DNA from: Pseudomonadota bacterium
GTDB lineage: Bacteria > Pseudomonadota > Alphaproteobacteria > Rhodospirillales > Magnetospirillaceae
Length of the DNA: 33,786 bases
Assembly: GCA_023458315.1 (NCBI GenBank)
Contig: JAEXAH010000127.1
Span: forward strand, 1 to 33,786
Reading direction: 5' to 3'
In this document: one piece after another, positions 1 to 7,519 of the stretch
Numbering within the stretch: position 1 is the stretch's first letter
Layout of the letters: each line of letters opens with the position of its first letter
Made by a program: the position numbers and the translations under genes
Notes under the pieces: generated by a model
What the model saw: only the letters and a program-made list of their open reading frames with translations
What the model was told of the DNA's origin: nothing
Database searches by the model: none

Positions 1-35
1 TCATAATCAAGGCGAAGGGGGATCGGTGCGGCCAC
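1..35 (-). CDS. Partial transposase N-terminus, IS630 family (probable), cut by window edge
   Basis: A GTG codon at 35-33 follows GGAGG with about 7 bases between them. It opens a frame reading VAAPIPLRLDY before the window ends. This resembles the N-terminus I associate with IS630-family transposases of alphaproteobacteria (M-A-A-P-x-x-L-R-x-D-Y/F-D). Only eleven codons are visible, so the DDE catalytic domain cannot be checked. The same peptide occurs in the right-hand copy. Confidence 0.45.
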   Translation of the reverse strand, partial: MAAPIPLRLDY

Positions 36-126
36 TGCAAACCTCCAGCTGTTTGCCAGAGTGACTCACATTTGGCCGCTCATGGGAATCCCCGCCGTGA
101 GTCGCCGTCAGCGCAGGCTGGTATTA
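1..126 (-). mobile_element. Truncated 5' end of an IS630-type insertion sequence (left copy)
   Basis: Positions 1-127 are the reverse complement of 33660-33786 with one mismatch (47 against 33740), so the window is bounded by two outward-facing copies of one repeat. Read on the minus strand the repeat starts TAATACCAGCCTGCG. The next base inward is C in both copies, and the flanks then differ, which fits insertion at a TA dinucleotide as IS630/Tc1-type elements do. About 90 bases in, the repeat contains a Shine-Dalgarno sequence and a GTG start for a transposase-like peptide that runs off the window edge. The family call rests on this short peptide and the TA flank, so it is tentative. That this is a repeated element is certain. 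Confidence 0.6.
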
Positions 127-173
127 GATCAAATGCCCGCTGAGATTTCTGCCCCCGAACATCCGCGCAAACG

Positions 174-201
174 AAAACCCCCGCCAGTTTCCTGACGGGG
201 G
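174..201 (-). terminator. Rho-independent terminator of glnA
   Basis: Read on the minus strand, a stem of CCCCCGtCAG and CTGgCGGGGG with a GAAA loop is followed by TTTTCGTTT. It lies about 80 bases past the glnA stop and ends the glnB-glnA transcript. The stretch between it and the stop holds a short direct repeat (CTGGTCCACC twice, 211-233) and nothing else I recognise. Confidence 0.85.
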
Positions 202-279
202 CTTCCTTGACTGGTCCACCCGGCTGGTCCACCATCCCCTTGTCGGGGGCGATGGAAGCCGCAGACACCCTTATTCGGA

Positions 280-1692
280 TTAAACCGAATAGTACATCTG
301 GAATTCGACCGGGTGCGGGGTGTGCTCGAAGCGGTAGACTTCTTCGTACTTCAGCTCGATGTAGGCCTCGATGAACTCCTTCGAGAACACGTCGCCCTTC
401 ACCAGGAAGTCGTGGTCGGCCTTGAGGCTGTCCAGGGCTTCACGCAGCGAGCCGCACACGGTCGGAACCTGCTTCAGCTCCTCGGGGGGCAGATCGTACA
501 GGTTCTTGTCCATGGCGTCGCCCGGATGGGTCTTGTTGGCGATGCCGTCCAGGCCGGCCATCAGCATGGCGGCGAAGGCCAGGTAGGGGTTGGCGCCCGG
601 ATCGGGGAAGCGGATCTCGACGCGCTTGGCCTTCGGGCTGGTCGCGTAGGGGATACGGCAGGAGGCCGAGCGGTTGCGGGCCGAATAGGCCAGCAGCACC
701 GGGGCTTCGAAGCCGGGGATCAGGCGCTTGTACGAGTTGGTCAGCGGGTTGGTGAAGGCGTTCAGGGCCTTCGCATGCTTGATGATGCCGCCGATGTAGT
801 ACAGCGCGGTGTCCGACAGGTCGGCATAGCCCGAACCGGCGAACAGCGGCTTGCCGTCCTTCCAGATGGACTGGTGCACGTGCATGCCCGAGCCGTTGTC
901 GCCATAGATCGGCTTCGGCATGAAGGTCGCGGTCTTGCCATACGAGGCGGCCACGTTGTGCACCACGTACTTGTAGATCTGCATCCAGTCGGCGGCCTGA
1001 ACCATGGTGCCGAACTTGCAGCCCAGCTCATGCTGCGACGAAGCCACTTCGTGGTGGTGCTTCTCGATGGGCAGGCCCATCTCGCCCATGACGGTCAGCA
1101 TCTCGGCGCGCATGTCGACGTGGCCGTCCACCGGCGGAACCGGGAAATAGCCGCCCTTGACGCCCGGGCGGTGGCCCAGATTGCCTTCGGAGAAGTCCTT
1201 GGCCGAAGCCTCGGCGCCGTCTTCCGACGACAGCTCGTAATAGCCCTTGTTCATGCCGACGGCGAACTTGACGTCGTCGAACACGAAGAACTCGGCCTCG
1301 GGGCCGAAGAAGGCGGTGTCGCCCACGCCGGACTCGACCACGTACTTCTCGGCGCGCTTGGCGATCGAGCGCGGGTCGCGGTCATAGAGCTGGCCGGTGG
1401 CGGGCTCGATGACGTCGCAGGTGATGATCAGCTGAGCCTGGGCCGCGAAGGGGTCCATGACGGCGGTCGAGCAATCGGGCATCAGAACCATGTCGGACTG
1501 GTCGATGGACTTCCAGCCGGCGATCGACGAACCGTCGAACATGATGCCTTCGGTCAGCAGACCTTCGTCCACGGTCGAGACGTGCTGAGCGGTGTGCTGC
1601 CACTTGCCCTTGGGATCGGTGAAGCGGAAATCGACGTACTTAACGTCGTGCTCCTTGATCAAATCGAGGACTTTCTTGACGTCGTCAGCCAT
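280..1692 (-). CDS. glnA: Glutamine synthetase, type I (GlnA)
   Basis: This enzyme makes glutamine from glutamate, ammonia and ATP in the cytoplasm. It is the main ammonium-assimilating enzyme and forms a dodecamer. The protein is about 470 residues, the usual GSI length. The N-terminal beta-grasp region (VKYVDFRFTDPKGKWQH) is followed by MFDGSSIAGW, the catalytic FFGPEAEFFVFD and the NGSGMHVHQS segment. The adenylylation site NLYDLPPEE has its Tyr near residue 399, so activity is probably controlled by GlnE. I chose the ATG at 1692 because AGGA lies 9 bases upstream. A GTG two codons earlier is in frame but sits too close to that site. It lies 63 bases after glnB, and no terminator is visible between them, so the two are probably cotranscribed. 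Confidence 0.97.
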   Translation of the reverse strand: MADDVKKVLDLIKEHDVKYVDFRFTDPKGKWQHTAQHVSTVDEGLLTEGIMFDGSSIAGWKSIDQSDMVLMPDCSTAVMDPFAAQAQLIITCDVIEPATGQLYDRDPRSIAKRAEKYVVESGVGDTAFFGPEAEFFVFDDVKFAVGMNKGYYELSSEDGAEASAKDFSEGNLGHRPGVKGGYFPVPPVDGHVDMRAEMLTVMGEMGLPIEKHHHEVASSQHELGCKFGTMVQAADWMQIYKYVVHNVAASYGKTATFMPKPIYGDNGSGMHVHQSIWKDGKPLFAGSGYADLSDTALYYIGGIIKHAKALNAFTNPLTNSYKRLIPGFEAPVLLAYSARNRSASCRIPYATSPKAKRVEIRFPDPGANPYLAFAAMLMAGLDGIANKTHPGDAMDKNLYDLPPEELKQVPTVCGSLREALDSLKADHDFLVKGDVFSKEFIEAYIELKYEEVYRFEHTPHPVEFQMYYSV

Positions 1693-1755
1693 GGTCACAA
1701 TTCCTGACAGTTGTGATGTGGATAATTCAAAGATGCCTGTAACGGAAGGCGGGCC

Positions 1756-2094
1756 TTAGATGGCGTCGCTGCCGCGCTCGCCGGTGCGGATGCGGATCGC
1801 TTCCTCGACCGAAGAGATGAAGATCTTGCCGTCGCCGATGCGACCGGTGTGGGCGGCCTGCTGGATGGCTTCGACCGCGCGTTCGACGAGGTTGTCCTCG
1901 ATGACCAGCTCGATCTTCACCTTGGGCAGGAAATCAACCACGTACTCGGCGCCGCGATAGAGTTCGGTATGTCCCTTCTGCCGACCGAAGCCCTTGGCCT
2001 CGGTGACGGTCAGACCCTGGAGGCCAACCTCGTGCAGGGCTTCCTTCACCTCGTCGAGCTTGAAGGGCTTGATGATCGCTTCGATCTTCTTCAT
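1756..2094 (-). CDS. glnB: Nitrogen regulatory protein P-II (GlnB)
   Basis: A 112-residue trimeric signal protein that reads 2-oxoglutarate, ATP/ADP and, through uridylylation, glutamine status. It acts on GlnE and NtrB and, in diazotrophic relatives, on nitrogenase control. It starts MKKIEAIIKPFKLDEVKEAL and carries the T-loop with the uridylylation site Tyr51 (RGAEYVVDF). The C-terminal signature is TGRIGDGKIF, followed by VEEAIRIRTGERG. The sequence is full length. It precedes glnA and is served by a good sigma-54 promoter at 2150-2166. The symbol glnB rather than glnK follows from linkage to glnA, not amtB. Confidence 0.96.
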   Translation of the reverse strand: MKKIEAIIKPFKLDEVKEALHEVGLQGLTVTEAKGFGRQKGHTELYRGAEYVVDFLPKVKIELVIEDNLVERAVEAIQQAAHTGRIGDGKIFISSVEEAIRIRTGERGSDAI

Positions 2095-2149
2095 GAAACC
2101 GCGTCTCTCGGAAAAGCGTGGAACCAGCGTCAAGCGCGGGGAACCATTT

Positions 2150-2166
2150 AGCACGGGACGTGCCAG
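2150..2166 (-). promoter_or_regulatory. Sigma-54 (-24/-12) promoter of glnB-glnA
   Basis: On the minus strand the sequence is cTGGCACgtcccGTGCTa. This matches the RpoN consensus TGGCAC-N5-TTGCW except for one base. It lies about 55 bases upstream of the glnB start, which predicts transcription starting near 2139. RpoN promoters need an activator, most likely NtrC here. I could not find a convincing NtrC site, but GGAAATccgtagATTTCC (2189-2206), an inverted repeat, lies about 25 bases further upstream. A TTGACG further downstream could serve a second, sigma-70-type promoter. Confidence 0.8.
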
Positions 2167-2188
2167 TTGGGCCATGGGGAAAACACTG

Positions 2189-2206
2189 GGAAATCCGTAG
2201 ATTTCC
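2189..2206. promoter_or_regulatory. Inverted repeat between glnB and the aminotransferase gene
   Basis: GGAAAT and ATTTCC arms are separated by six bases. The repeat sits in the divergent intergenic region just upstream of the glnB sigma-54 promoter, where an activator could bind. The same region also holds a hairpin (AGCCCCTT...AAGGGGGCT, 2261-2283) in the aminotransferase leader. The role of both is inferred only from position. Confidence 0.35.
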
Positions 2207-2329
2207 GGATGATTTTGCCCATTTTCCCGGCATGTCAGCCCATAATTTAGGCACCCCCGCAGCCCCTTCGGCCAAGGGGGCTTTCGTGCTACAACCGTCC
2301 CCCGCAGAAACCGCCGGATTCGCCCCATC

Positions 2330-3496
2330 ATGGTCCATGCCAATTCGCTGTTCGCCGCCTGCGGCACCACCATTTTCGAAACCATGTCGCGGCTGGCCAA
2401 CCAGCATAATGCGGTCAATCTGGGCCAGGGCTTCCCCGAGGGGCTGGAGCCCGCCGCCCTGGTGGAGCGGCTGGCGGAATGCGACCGCGCCGGACCGCAC
2501 CAATACCCGTCCATGATGGGCACGGCGGCGTTGCGGGCGGCGGTGGCGGCGCACGAGGAACGCTATTGGGGCATCAAGGCCGAGGCGGCCGAGGTGATGG
2601 TGACGTCGGGCGCCACCGAGGCGCTGGCCGCCTGTTTCTTCGGCCTGATCGAGCCGGGCGACGAGGTGGTGCTGATCGAACCGCTGTACGATTCCTATCT
2701 GCCGATCATCCGCCGGGCGGGCGGCATCCCCAGACTGGTGCGGGTGGCGCCGCCCCATTGGGACCTGCCGCGCGCCGAACTGGCCGCCGCCTTCGGGCCG
2801 CGCACCCGGCTTCTGGTGCTGAACACCCCGACCAATCCCTGCGGCAAGGTCTATGATGCCGACGAACTGGCGTTCATCGCCGCCCTGCTGGAACAGCACG
2901 ACGCGGTGGCGGTGTGCGACGAGGTGTACGAGCACCTGACCTTCGACGGCCGCCGCCACATTCCGCTGGCCTCGCTGCCGGGCATGCGCAAGCGGGCGGT
3001 GAAGATCGGCTCGGCGGGCAAGATCTTCTCGCTGACCGGCTGGAAAGTGGGCTGGGTGGTGGCCGAGCCGGAAATCCTGGCCCCCATCGCCAAGGCCCAC
3101 CAATTCCTGACCTTCACCACCGCCCCGGCCCTGCAAGAAGCGGTGGCCTGGGGCCTGGAGCACCAGCGCGATTACCTGGAGGGCCTGTCCGGCGTGCTGC
3201 AAGGCCGCCGCGACCGCCTGGCCGCCGGACTGAATGCGGCGGGCTTCGCCGTGCTACCCACCGGCGGCAGCTACTTCCTGACCGCCGATTTCCGGCCACT
3301 GGGCTTTGACGGCGACGATGCCGCCTTCTGCCGCCACATCACCGAACAGGCGGGCGTCGCCGCCATCCCGGTCAGCGCCTTCACCCAGGGCACCACCCCC
3401 AGCCATTTCGCCCGCTTCTGCTTCGCCAAGACCGACGATGCCATCGACCGCGCGGTGGAACGGCTGGGGAAATTCTTCCGATCGGCGGCAGGATGA
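2330..3496 (+). CDS. PLP-dependent aminotransferase, class I/II (kynurenine/methionine aminotransferase-like)
   Basis: A fold-type I aminotransferase of 388 residues that moves an amino group between an amino acid and a 2-oxo acid using pyridoxal phosphate. Visible elements are the substrate-entry segment VNLGQGFPEG (29-38), VTSGATEAL (91-99), NTPTNPCGKVY (165-175) with the PLP-binding Asn169, and DEVYEHL with Asp197 and Tyr200. The Schiff-base Lys231 is in GSAGKIFSLTGWKVGW, and the carboxylate-binding Arg is in FARFCFAK near the end. The pattern is closest to the kynurenine aminotransferase / glutamine-dependent methionine aminotransferase subgroup. Exact substrates cannot be read. The ATG has no strong ribosome binding site. 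The gene is divergent from glnB and may share its regulatory region. Confidence 0.85.
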   Translation: MVHANSLFAACGTTIFETMSRLANQHNAVNLGQGFPEGLEPAALVERLAECDRAGPHQYPSMMGTAALRAAVAAHEERYWGIKAEAAEVMVTSGATEALAACFFGLIEPGDEVVLIEPLYDSYLPIIRRAGGIPRLVRVAPPHWDLPRAELAAAFGPRTRLLVLNTPTNPCGKVYDADELAFIAALLEQHDAVAVCDEVYEHLTFDGRRHIPLASLPGMRKRAVKIGSAGKIFSLTGWKVGWVVAEPEILAPIAKAHQFLTFTTAPALQEAVAWGLEHQRDYLEGLSGVLQGRRDRLAAGLNAAGFAVLPTGGSYFLTADFRPLGFDGDDAAFCRHITEQAGVAAIPVSAFTQGTTPSHFARFCFAKTDDAIDRAVERLGKFFRSAAG

Positions 3497-3551
3497 AAAT
3501 AGCCGCTTGACGACGGGGGCCGTCTTTCGATACACATGCGGCCTCCCCGGT

Positions 3552-3629
3552 GGCGGGTGTAGCTCAGTTGGTTAGAGCGCCAGGTTGTGGTCCTGGATGT
3601 CGTCGGTTCGAATCCGATCACTCGCCCCA
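3552..3629 (+). tRNA. tRNA-His (anticodon GTG)
   Basis: The cloverleaf is complete. The acceptor stem is GCGGGTG (3553-3559) with CACTCGC, the D arm contains AGCTCAGTTGGTTAGAGC, the anticodon stem is CCAGG/CCTGG, and the loop TTGTGGT has GTG at 3587-3589. The T arm is TCGGTTCGAATCCGA. The extra 5' G at 3552 faces C73 at 3626, the identity pair of tRNA-His. The CCA end is encoded (3627-3629). Confidence 0.97.
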
Positions 3630-3633
3630 TTCC

Positions 3634-3686
3634 CCCTCTTGCCGCAAGAGGGCACGTCGCCTGTCGCTGACAGTGCGGCGTTTTTT
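3634..3686 (+). terminator. tRNA-His terminator region
   Basis: A perfect 8-bp hairpin (CCCTCTTG-ccg-CAAGAGGG, 3634-3652) is followed by a second stem (CGCC TGTC gct GACA ... GGCG) that runs into TTTTTT at 3681-3686. The second stem with its T run is the likely transcription stop for the tRNA. Confidence 0.7.
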
Positions 3687-3722
3687 ATTGTTCATCGCGG
3701 ATCAATCCATGAAGAACCAATC

Positions 3723-3755
3723 AAAAACCCCCGACCTCGCGGCCGGGGGTTTGCT
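3723..3755. terminator. Hairpin terminator between tRNA-His and fumarase
   Basis: AAACCCCCG and CGGGGGTTT arms enclose a GC-rich loop, with A and T runs outside. It could work on both strands. On the minus strand it is a possible distal stop for the fumarase transcript. Confidence 0.55.
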
Positions 3756-3773
3756 ATTTCAGCGCCTCTCTCA

Positions 3774-3813
3774 TACCAAATCCCGGTGAGTGAAACTCAT
3801 GGGGGATTTGGTA
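3774..3813. repeat. Palindromic intergenic repeat (TACCAAATCCC...)
   Basis: TACCAAATCCC and GGGGATTTGGTA form the outer arms, and GAGT/ACTC an inner stem, giving a 40-base near-perfect hairpin. The arrangement looks like a dispersed REP/ERIC-type extragenic palindrome. I see no second copy in this window, so repeat status across the genome is inferred. Between 3813 and 3876 there are further short GC-rich stems and no gene. Confidence 0.5.
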
Positions 3814-3876
3814 AGGCCCAAGGGGCCGTGCGGCTTATGCCGCGGGCTGGATGGCCCGCGCCCGCCGCATGAAGGC

Positions 3877-3902
3877 CCCGGTGATCGGTTCCGATCACCG
3901 GG
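3877..3902 (-). terminator. Perfect 12-bp hairpin just past the fumarase gene
   Basis: CCCGGTGATCGG-tt-CCGATCACCGGG is a perfect inverted repeat, ending nine bases from the fumarase stop at 3911. It has no T run on either strand. It could be a 3' stabilising stem or a protein-binding site rather than a classical terminator. Confidence 0.45.
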
Positions 3903-3910
3903 ATATGGTA

Positions 3911-5527
<1,617 letters not shown>

Positions 5528-5646
5528 CGGCACCCTCGGGGCAAAGCGGGAATGGGTAGGCGCGCACCACCCCGCGCGGGTGGGCGCAACCGCGTTTGGT
5601 CAAACACCTTTTTCAGCGATACGTCAAGCGCCGAGAGGCGGGACGC

Positions 5647-6153
5647 CTACTTCTTGCGGAAGGCGTCCAGCGCGATGACCTTGCCGCCCTCGGCCGGAAG
5701 GTCGTCATCCTTGGCGGCGGCGGCGGCCAACTCAGCGGCGATGGCGGCCGGGGCTTCGTCGGGCAGGTCCTCGTCGTCGAACTCGTCGCCCTCCTCCTCT
5801 TCCACCTGGAACTGAAGTCCGAACTTGGCGGAAGGGTCGGCGAAGCCGGTGATGGCGGCGAACGGCACCACCAGACGTTCGGACACGCCCGAGAACGACA
5901 GCGTGACCTCGAAATGCTCGTCCAGCACCTCCAGGCTCCAGAACTGGTGCTGGAGCACGATGGTCATCTCGTCCGGGTGGCGGGCCAGGATGTGCGGCGG
6001 CACCCGCACGCCGGGAAAGCGGGTGCGGAAGGTGATGTAGAAATGATGCTCGCCGAACAGGCCGTGCTCGGCGGTCTGGGTCAGCGCGTCACGCACCACG
6101 CCGCGCAGGGCGTCTTCGACCATCTTGTCGTAACGCAGGCTATCTTCCGACAT
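5647..6153 (-). CDS. sspB: ClpXP adaptor SspB (alphaproteobacterial type)
   Basis: SspB tethers ssrA-tagged proteins to ClpX for degradation by ClpXP. The 168-residue protein starts MSEDSLRYDKMVEDALRGVV. It continues with the beta-rich core (HHFYITFRTRFPGVRVP, MTIVLQHQFWSLEV, FEVTLSFSGVSERLVVPFAAI). Then come an acidic and Ala-rich linker (about 120-155) and the short C-terminal ClpX-binding tail KVIALDAFRKK. That layout is diagnostic for the alpha SspB family. I prefer the ATG at 6153 because the longer frame would need a TTG at 6174. The gene lies directly downstream of ssrA on the same strand, so the adaptor and the tag it reads are neighbours. Confidence 0.93.
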   Translation of the reverse strand: MSEDSLRYDKMVEDALRGVVRDALTQTAEHGLFGEHHFYITFRTRFPGVRVPPHILARHPDEMTIVLQHQFWSLEVLDEHFEVTLSFSGVSERLVVPFAAITGFADPSAKFGLQFQVEEEEGDEFDDEDLPDEAPAAIAAELAAAAAKDDDLPAEGGKVIALDAFRKK

Positions 6154-6185
6154 CTGAGCGTGCGGCCTCTTCAAGCAAAGGAAGT

Positions 6186-6213
6186 GGGGGGCTTCTGTTG
6201 CCCGGTGCCCCCC
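6186..6213 (-). terminator. Hairpin at the 3' end of ssrA
   Basis: GGGGGGC and GCCCCCC arms flank a 14-base loop on the minus strand, followed by ACTTCCTTTGCTT. It can be read as the ssrA terminator or as the last folded element of the coding piece. Transcription may continue into sspB 33 bases on. Confidence 0.55.
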
Positions 6214-6459
6214 GAACCGCGCTTACCGGCAATTAAGCGGCAGCGGCAAGAGCAACGTTGTCGTTGGCACTTGTTGAGGTTAGCCCGATAACGGCGGATA
6301 CCATACCGAGGACAACTCATACCTTTATTACCCGCGTCGATCCTGTTTCGCCCCCATTGGTCCGGCAATGCCGGGAATGGTGGAGGCGCCGGGTACCGCC
6401 CCCGGGTCCGCAAGGCCTATTCCGTATAAGGTTTAGCCCCATAGCCGGGCGAACCCGGC
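6186..6459 (-). ncRNA. ssrA: Circularly permuted two-piece tmRNA (ssrA)
   Basis: tmRNA rescues stalled ribosomes and adds a degradation tag. On the minus strand the acceptor piece comes first and ends in CGCCTCCACCA at 6378. After a 22-base spacer (6356-6377, hairpin CCGGcattgCCGG), the coding piece begins GGGGGCGAAACAGGATCGACG at 6355. GGGGGCG pairs with CGCCTCC to give a tRNA-Ala-like acceptor stem with the G3-U70 pair that alanyl-tRNA synthetase needs. The tag frame (6268-6233) reads ANDNVALAAAA then TAA. This permuted order is the known alphaproteobacterial form. The exact 5' end near 6459 and the 3' end near 6186 are estimates from the promoter and the terminal hairpin. Confidence 0.93.
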
Positions 6460-6465
6460 AGCGAC

Positions 6466-6494
6466 AATATAGTGCAGGCACCGCCGCATTGCCA
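6466..6494 (-). promoter_or_regulatory. Probable ssrA promoter
   Basis: On the minus strand TATATT (6471-6466) serves as a -10 element. TGGCAA about 17 bases upstream is a fair -35. Transcription would start near 6459, just before the CCGGGttcgCCCGG hairpin that opens the precursor. Confidence 0.5.
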
Positions 6495-6535
6495 GCCCCC
6501 TGCGCGATACAAAGCGGGATAGCGGACAGAACCAA

Positions 6536-6871
6536 TCAGACCAGGGCCAGCAGGGGCAAGCCGAGGGCGACGTTCAGCACCTTGACCAGCACCGCCAGCC
6601 CGGCATTGGCCGCCTGACGGGCGACCACACTGCTCACGCCCTCCAGGCCGCCGATATTGGCCTTGATGTACCCGGCCTGCTCGTCCAGCAGGTGGCGGTA
6701 GACATCGGGGTCCATGCTGCCTTTCTGCGCGGCGATGAATTGGCCCATTTGCACGATCTGGGCGGCGTGATAGGCCGCCAGCGCGGCCACCTGACCGCCC
6801 TTGTCCTGCAACACACCTTTCATCGCGGCGACGACATCGTCGCCAACGGCGGACCAGTCGATTTGTGCCAT
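6536..6871 (-). CDS. Small protein of unknown function (111 aa)
   Basis: I do not recognise this protein. It starts MAQIDWSAVGDDVVAAMKGVL behind a strong AAGGAGA ribosome binding site. It is predicted mostly helical, with many Ala residues, and has a weakly hydrophobic C-terminus (VLNVALGLPLLALV). No cysteines, no signal peptide and no metal motif are seen. It lies 33 bases downstream of a lipoprotein gene on the same strand, so the two are probably one operon. Its stop is about 65 bases upstream of the ssrA promoter. A role at the membrane with its lipoprotein partner is possible but only inferred from context. Confidence 0.75.
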   Translation of the reverse strand: MAQIDWSAVGDDVVAAMKGVLQDKGGQVAALAAYHAAQIVQMGQFIAAQKGSMDPDVYRHLLDEQAGYIKANIGGLEGVSSVVARQAANAGLAVLVKVLNVALGLPLLALV

Positions 6872-6904
6872 GCCGGATCTCCTTGTTCCGAGGTGGACCC
6901 GCCG

Positions 6905-7417
6905 TCACTTGGCGGCGGGCGCGGGCGCGCCGGTGGGTTTGGTCAGCAGGATGTAAGTGGCGATGCTGCGGAAGGTTCCGTTCAGCATCTGCGTGCGCAC
7001 GGTCAGCGCCGTCGGGTCGAGCTTGCCCGCCGCGTGTTCCTCTTCCACATTATCCAGGACCGTGCCGATATACCCGAACCAGCCCTGGATCGCCGCCGCT
7101 GCCGTCGCATCGGTTTCGGCGGCGGCCAGACGGGTCTGCAACACCGCGGAATCGGCACGGATTTGGGCATAGAACGGCACGCTCTTGCCGTAATCCAGCT
7201 CGGCCCGGATTTTCGCGGCTTCGGCCGTCGGCAGGGATTTGTGCGTCAACTGACGGCCAAGCCCGGCCCAGGCATAGAATTGCTGGTTGATTTTCTGCTG
7301 AAGCGCCGTCGCCGCCTTGTCCGATGCCTCGTCATAGACCGGGACGGCGCAGGCGGTCAGGACCGCCACGATGGCGACGACGAAGGTGAAGCGAAAAGCC
7401 TGTGATGGGATGGACAT
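6905..7417 (-). CDS. Putative lipoprotein of unknown function
   Basis: A 170-residue exported protein. The N-terminus MSIPSQAFRFTFVVAIVAVLTAC has a short charged start, a hydrophobic core and the lipobox LTAC with Cys23, so the mature protein should be lipid-anchored. The remainder is helical and polar (KAATALQQKINQQFYAWAGLG, RADSAVLQTRLAAAETDATAAAAIQGWF, TVLDNVEEEHAAGKLDP) and ends with a Pro/Ala-rich tail. No known domain is evident. It is first in a two-gene unit with the 111-aa protein. A ten-base segment GGGGGCTCTC occurs twice upstream, one copy running up to the ATG as the probable ribosome binding region. TTGACG about 75 bases upstream of the ATG may be a -35 box. Confidence 0.8.
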   Translation of the reverse strand: MSIPSQAFRFTFVVAIVAVLTACAVPVYDEASDKAATALQQKINQQFYAWAGLGRQLTHKSLPTAEAAKIRAELDYGKSVPFYAQIRADSAVLQTRLAAAETDATAAAAIQGWFGYIGTVLDNVEEEHAAGKLDPTALTVRTQMLNGTFRSIATYILLTKPTGAPAPAAK

Positions 7418-7519
7418 GAGAGCCCCCTATTCCTGGCATTCCCCAGAATACCAGCAGAGAGCCCCCGATGCCGTCAATTCGCGCCTAGGTATACAGCCTA
7501 ATGCGCAGGACAACCTGAA

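Noticed and set aside
80..268. A 62-codon minus-strand frame near the left end
   Set aside because: It runs across the glnA terminator and into the IS end, has no ribosome binding site and no conserved features.
313..1707. A 464-codon frame opposite glnA, and a 654-codon frame (3851-5815) opposite fumarase
   Set aside because: Both are shadows of well-recognised genes on the other strand, with the same His/Gly/Arg-rich composition.
3774..3902. The palindrome cluster considered as a CRISPR array
   Set aside because: The palindromes differ from each other and there are no regularly spaced identical repeats.
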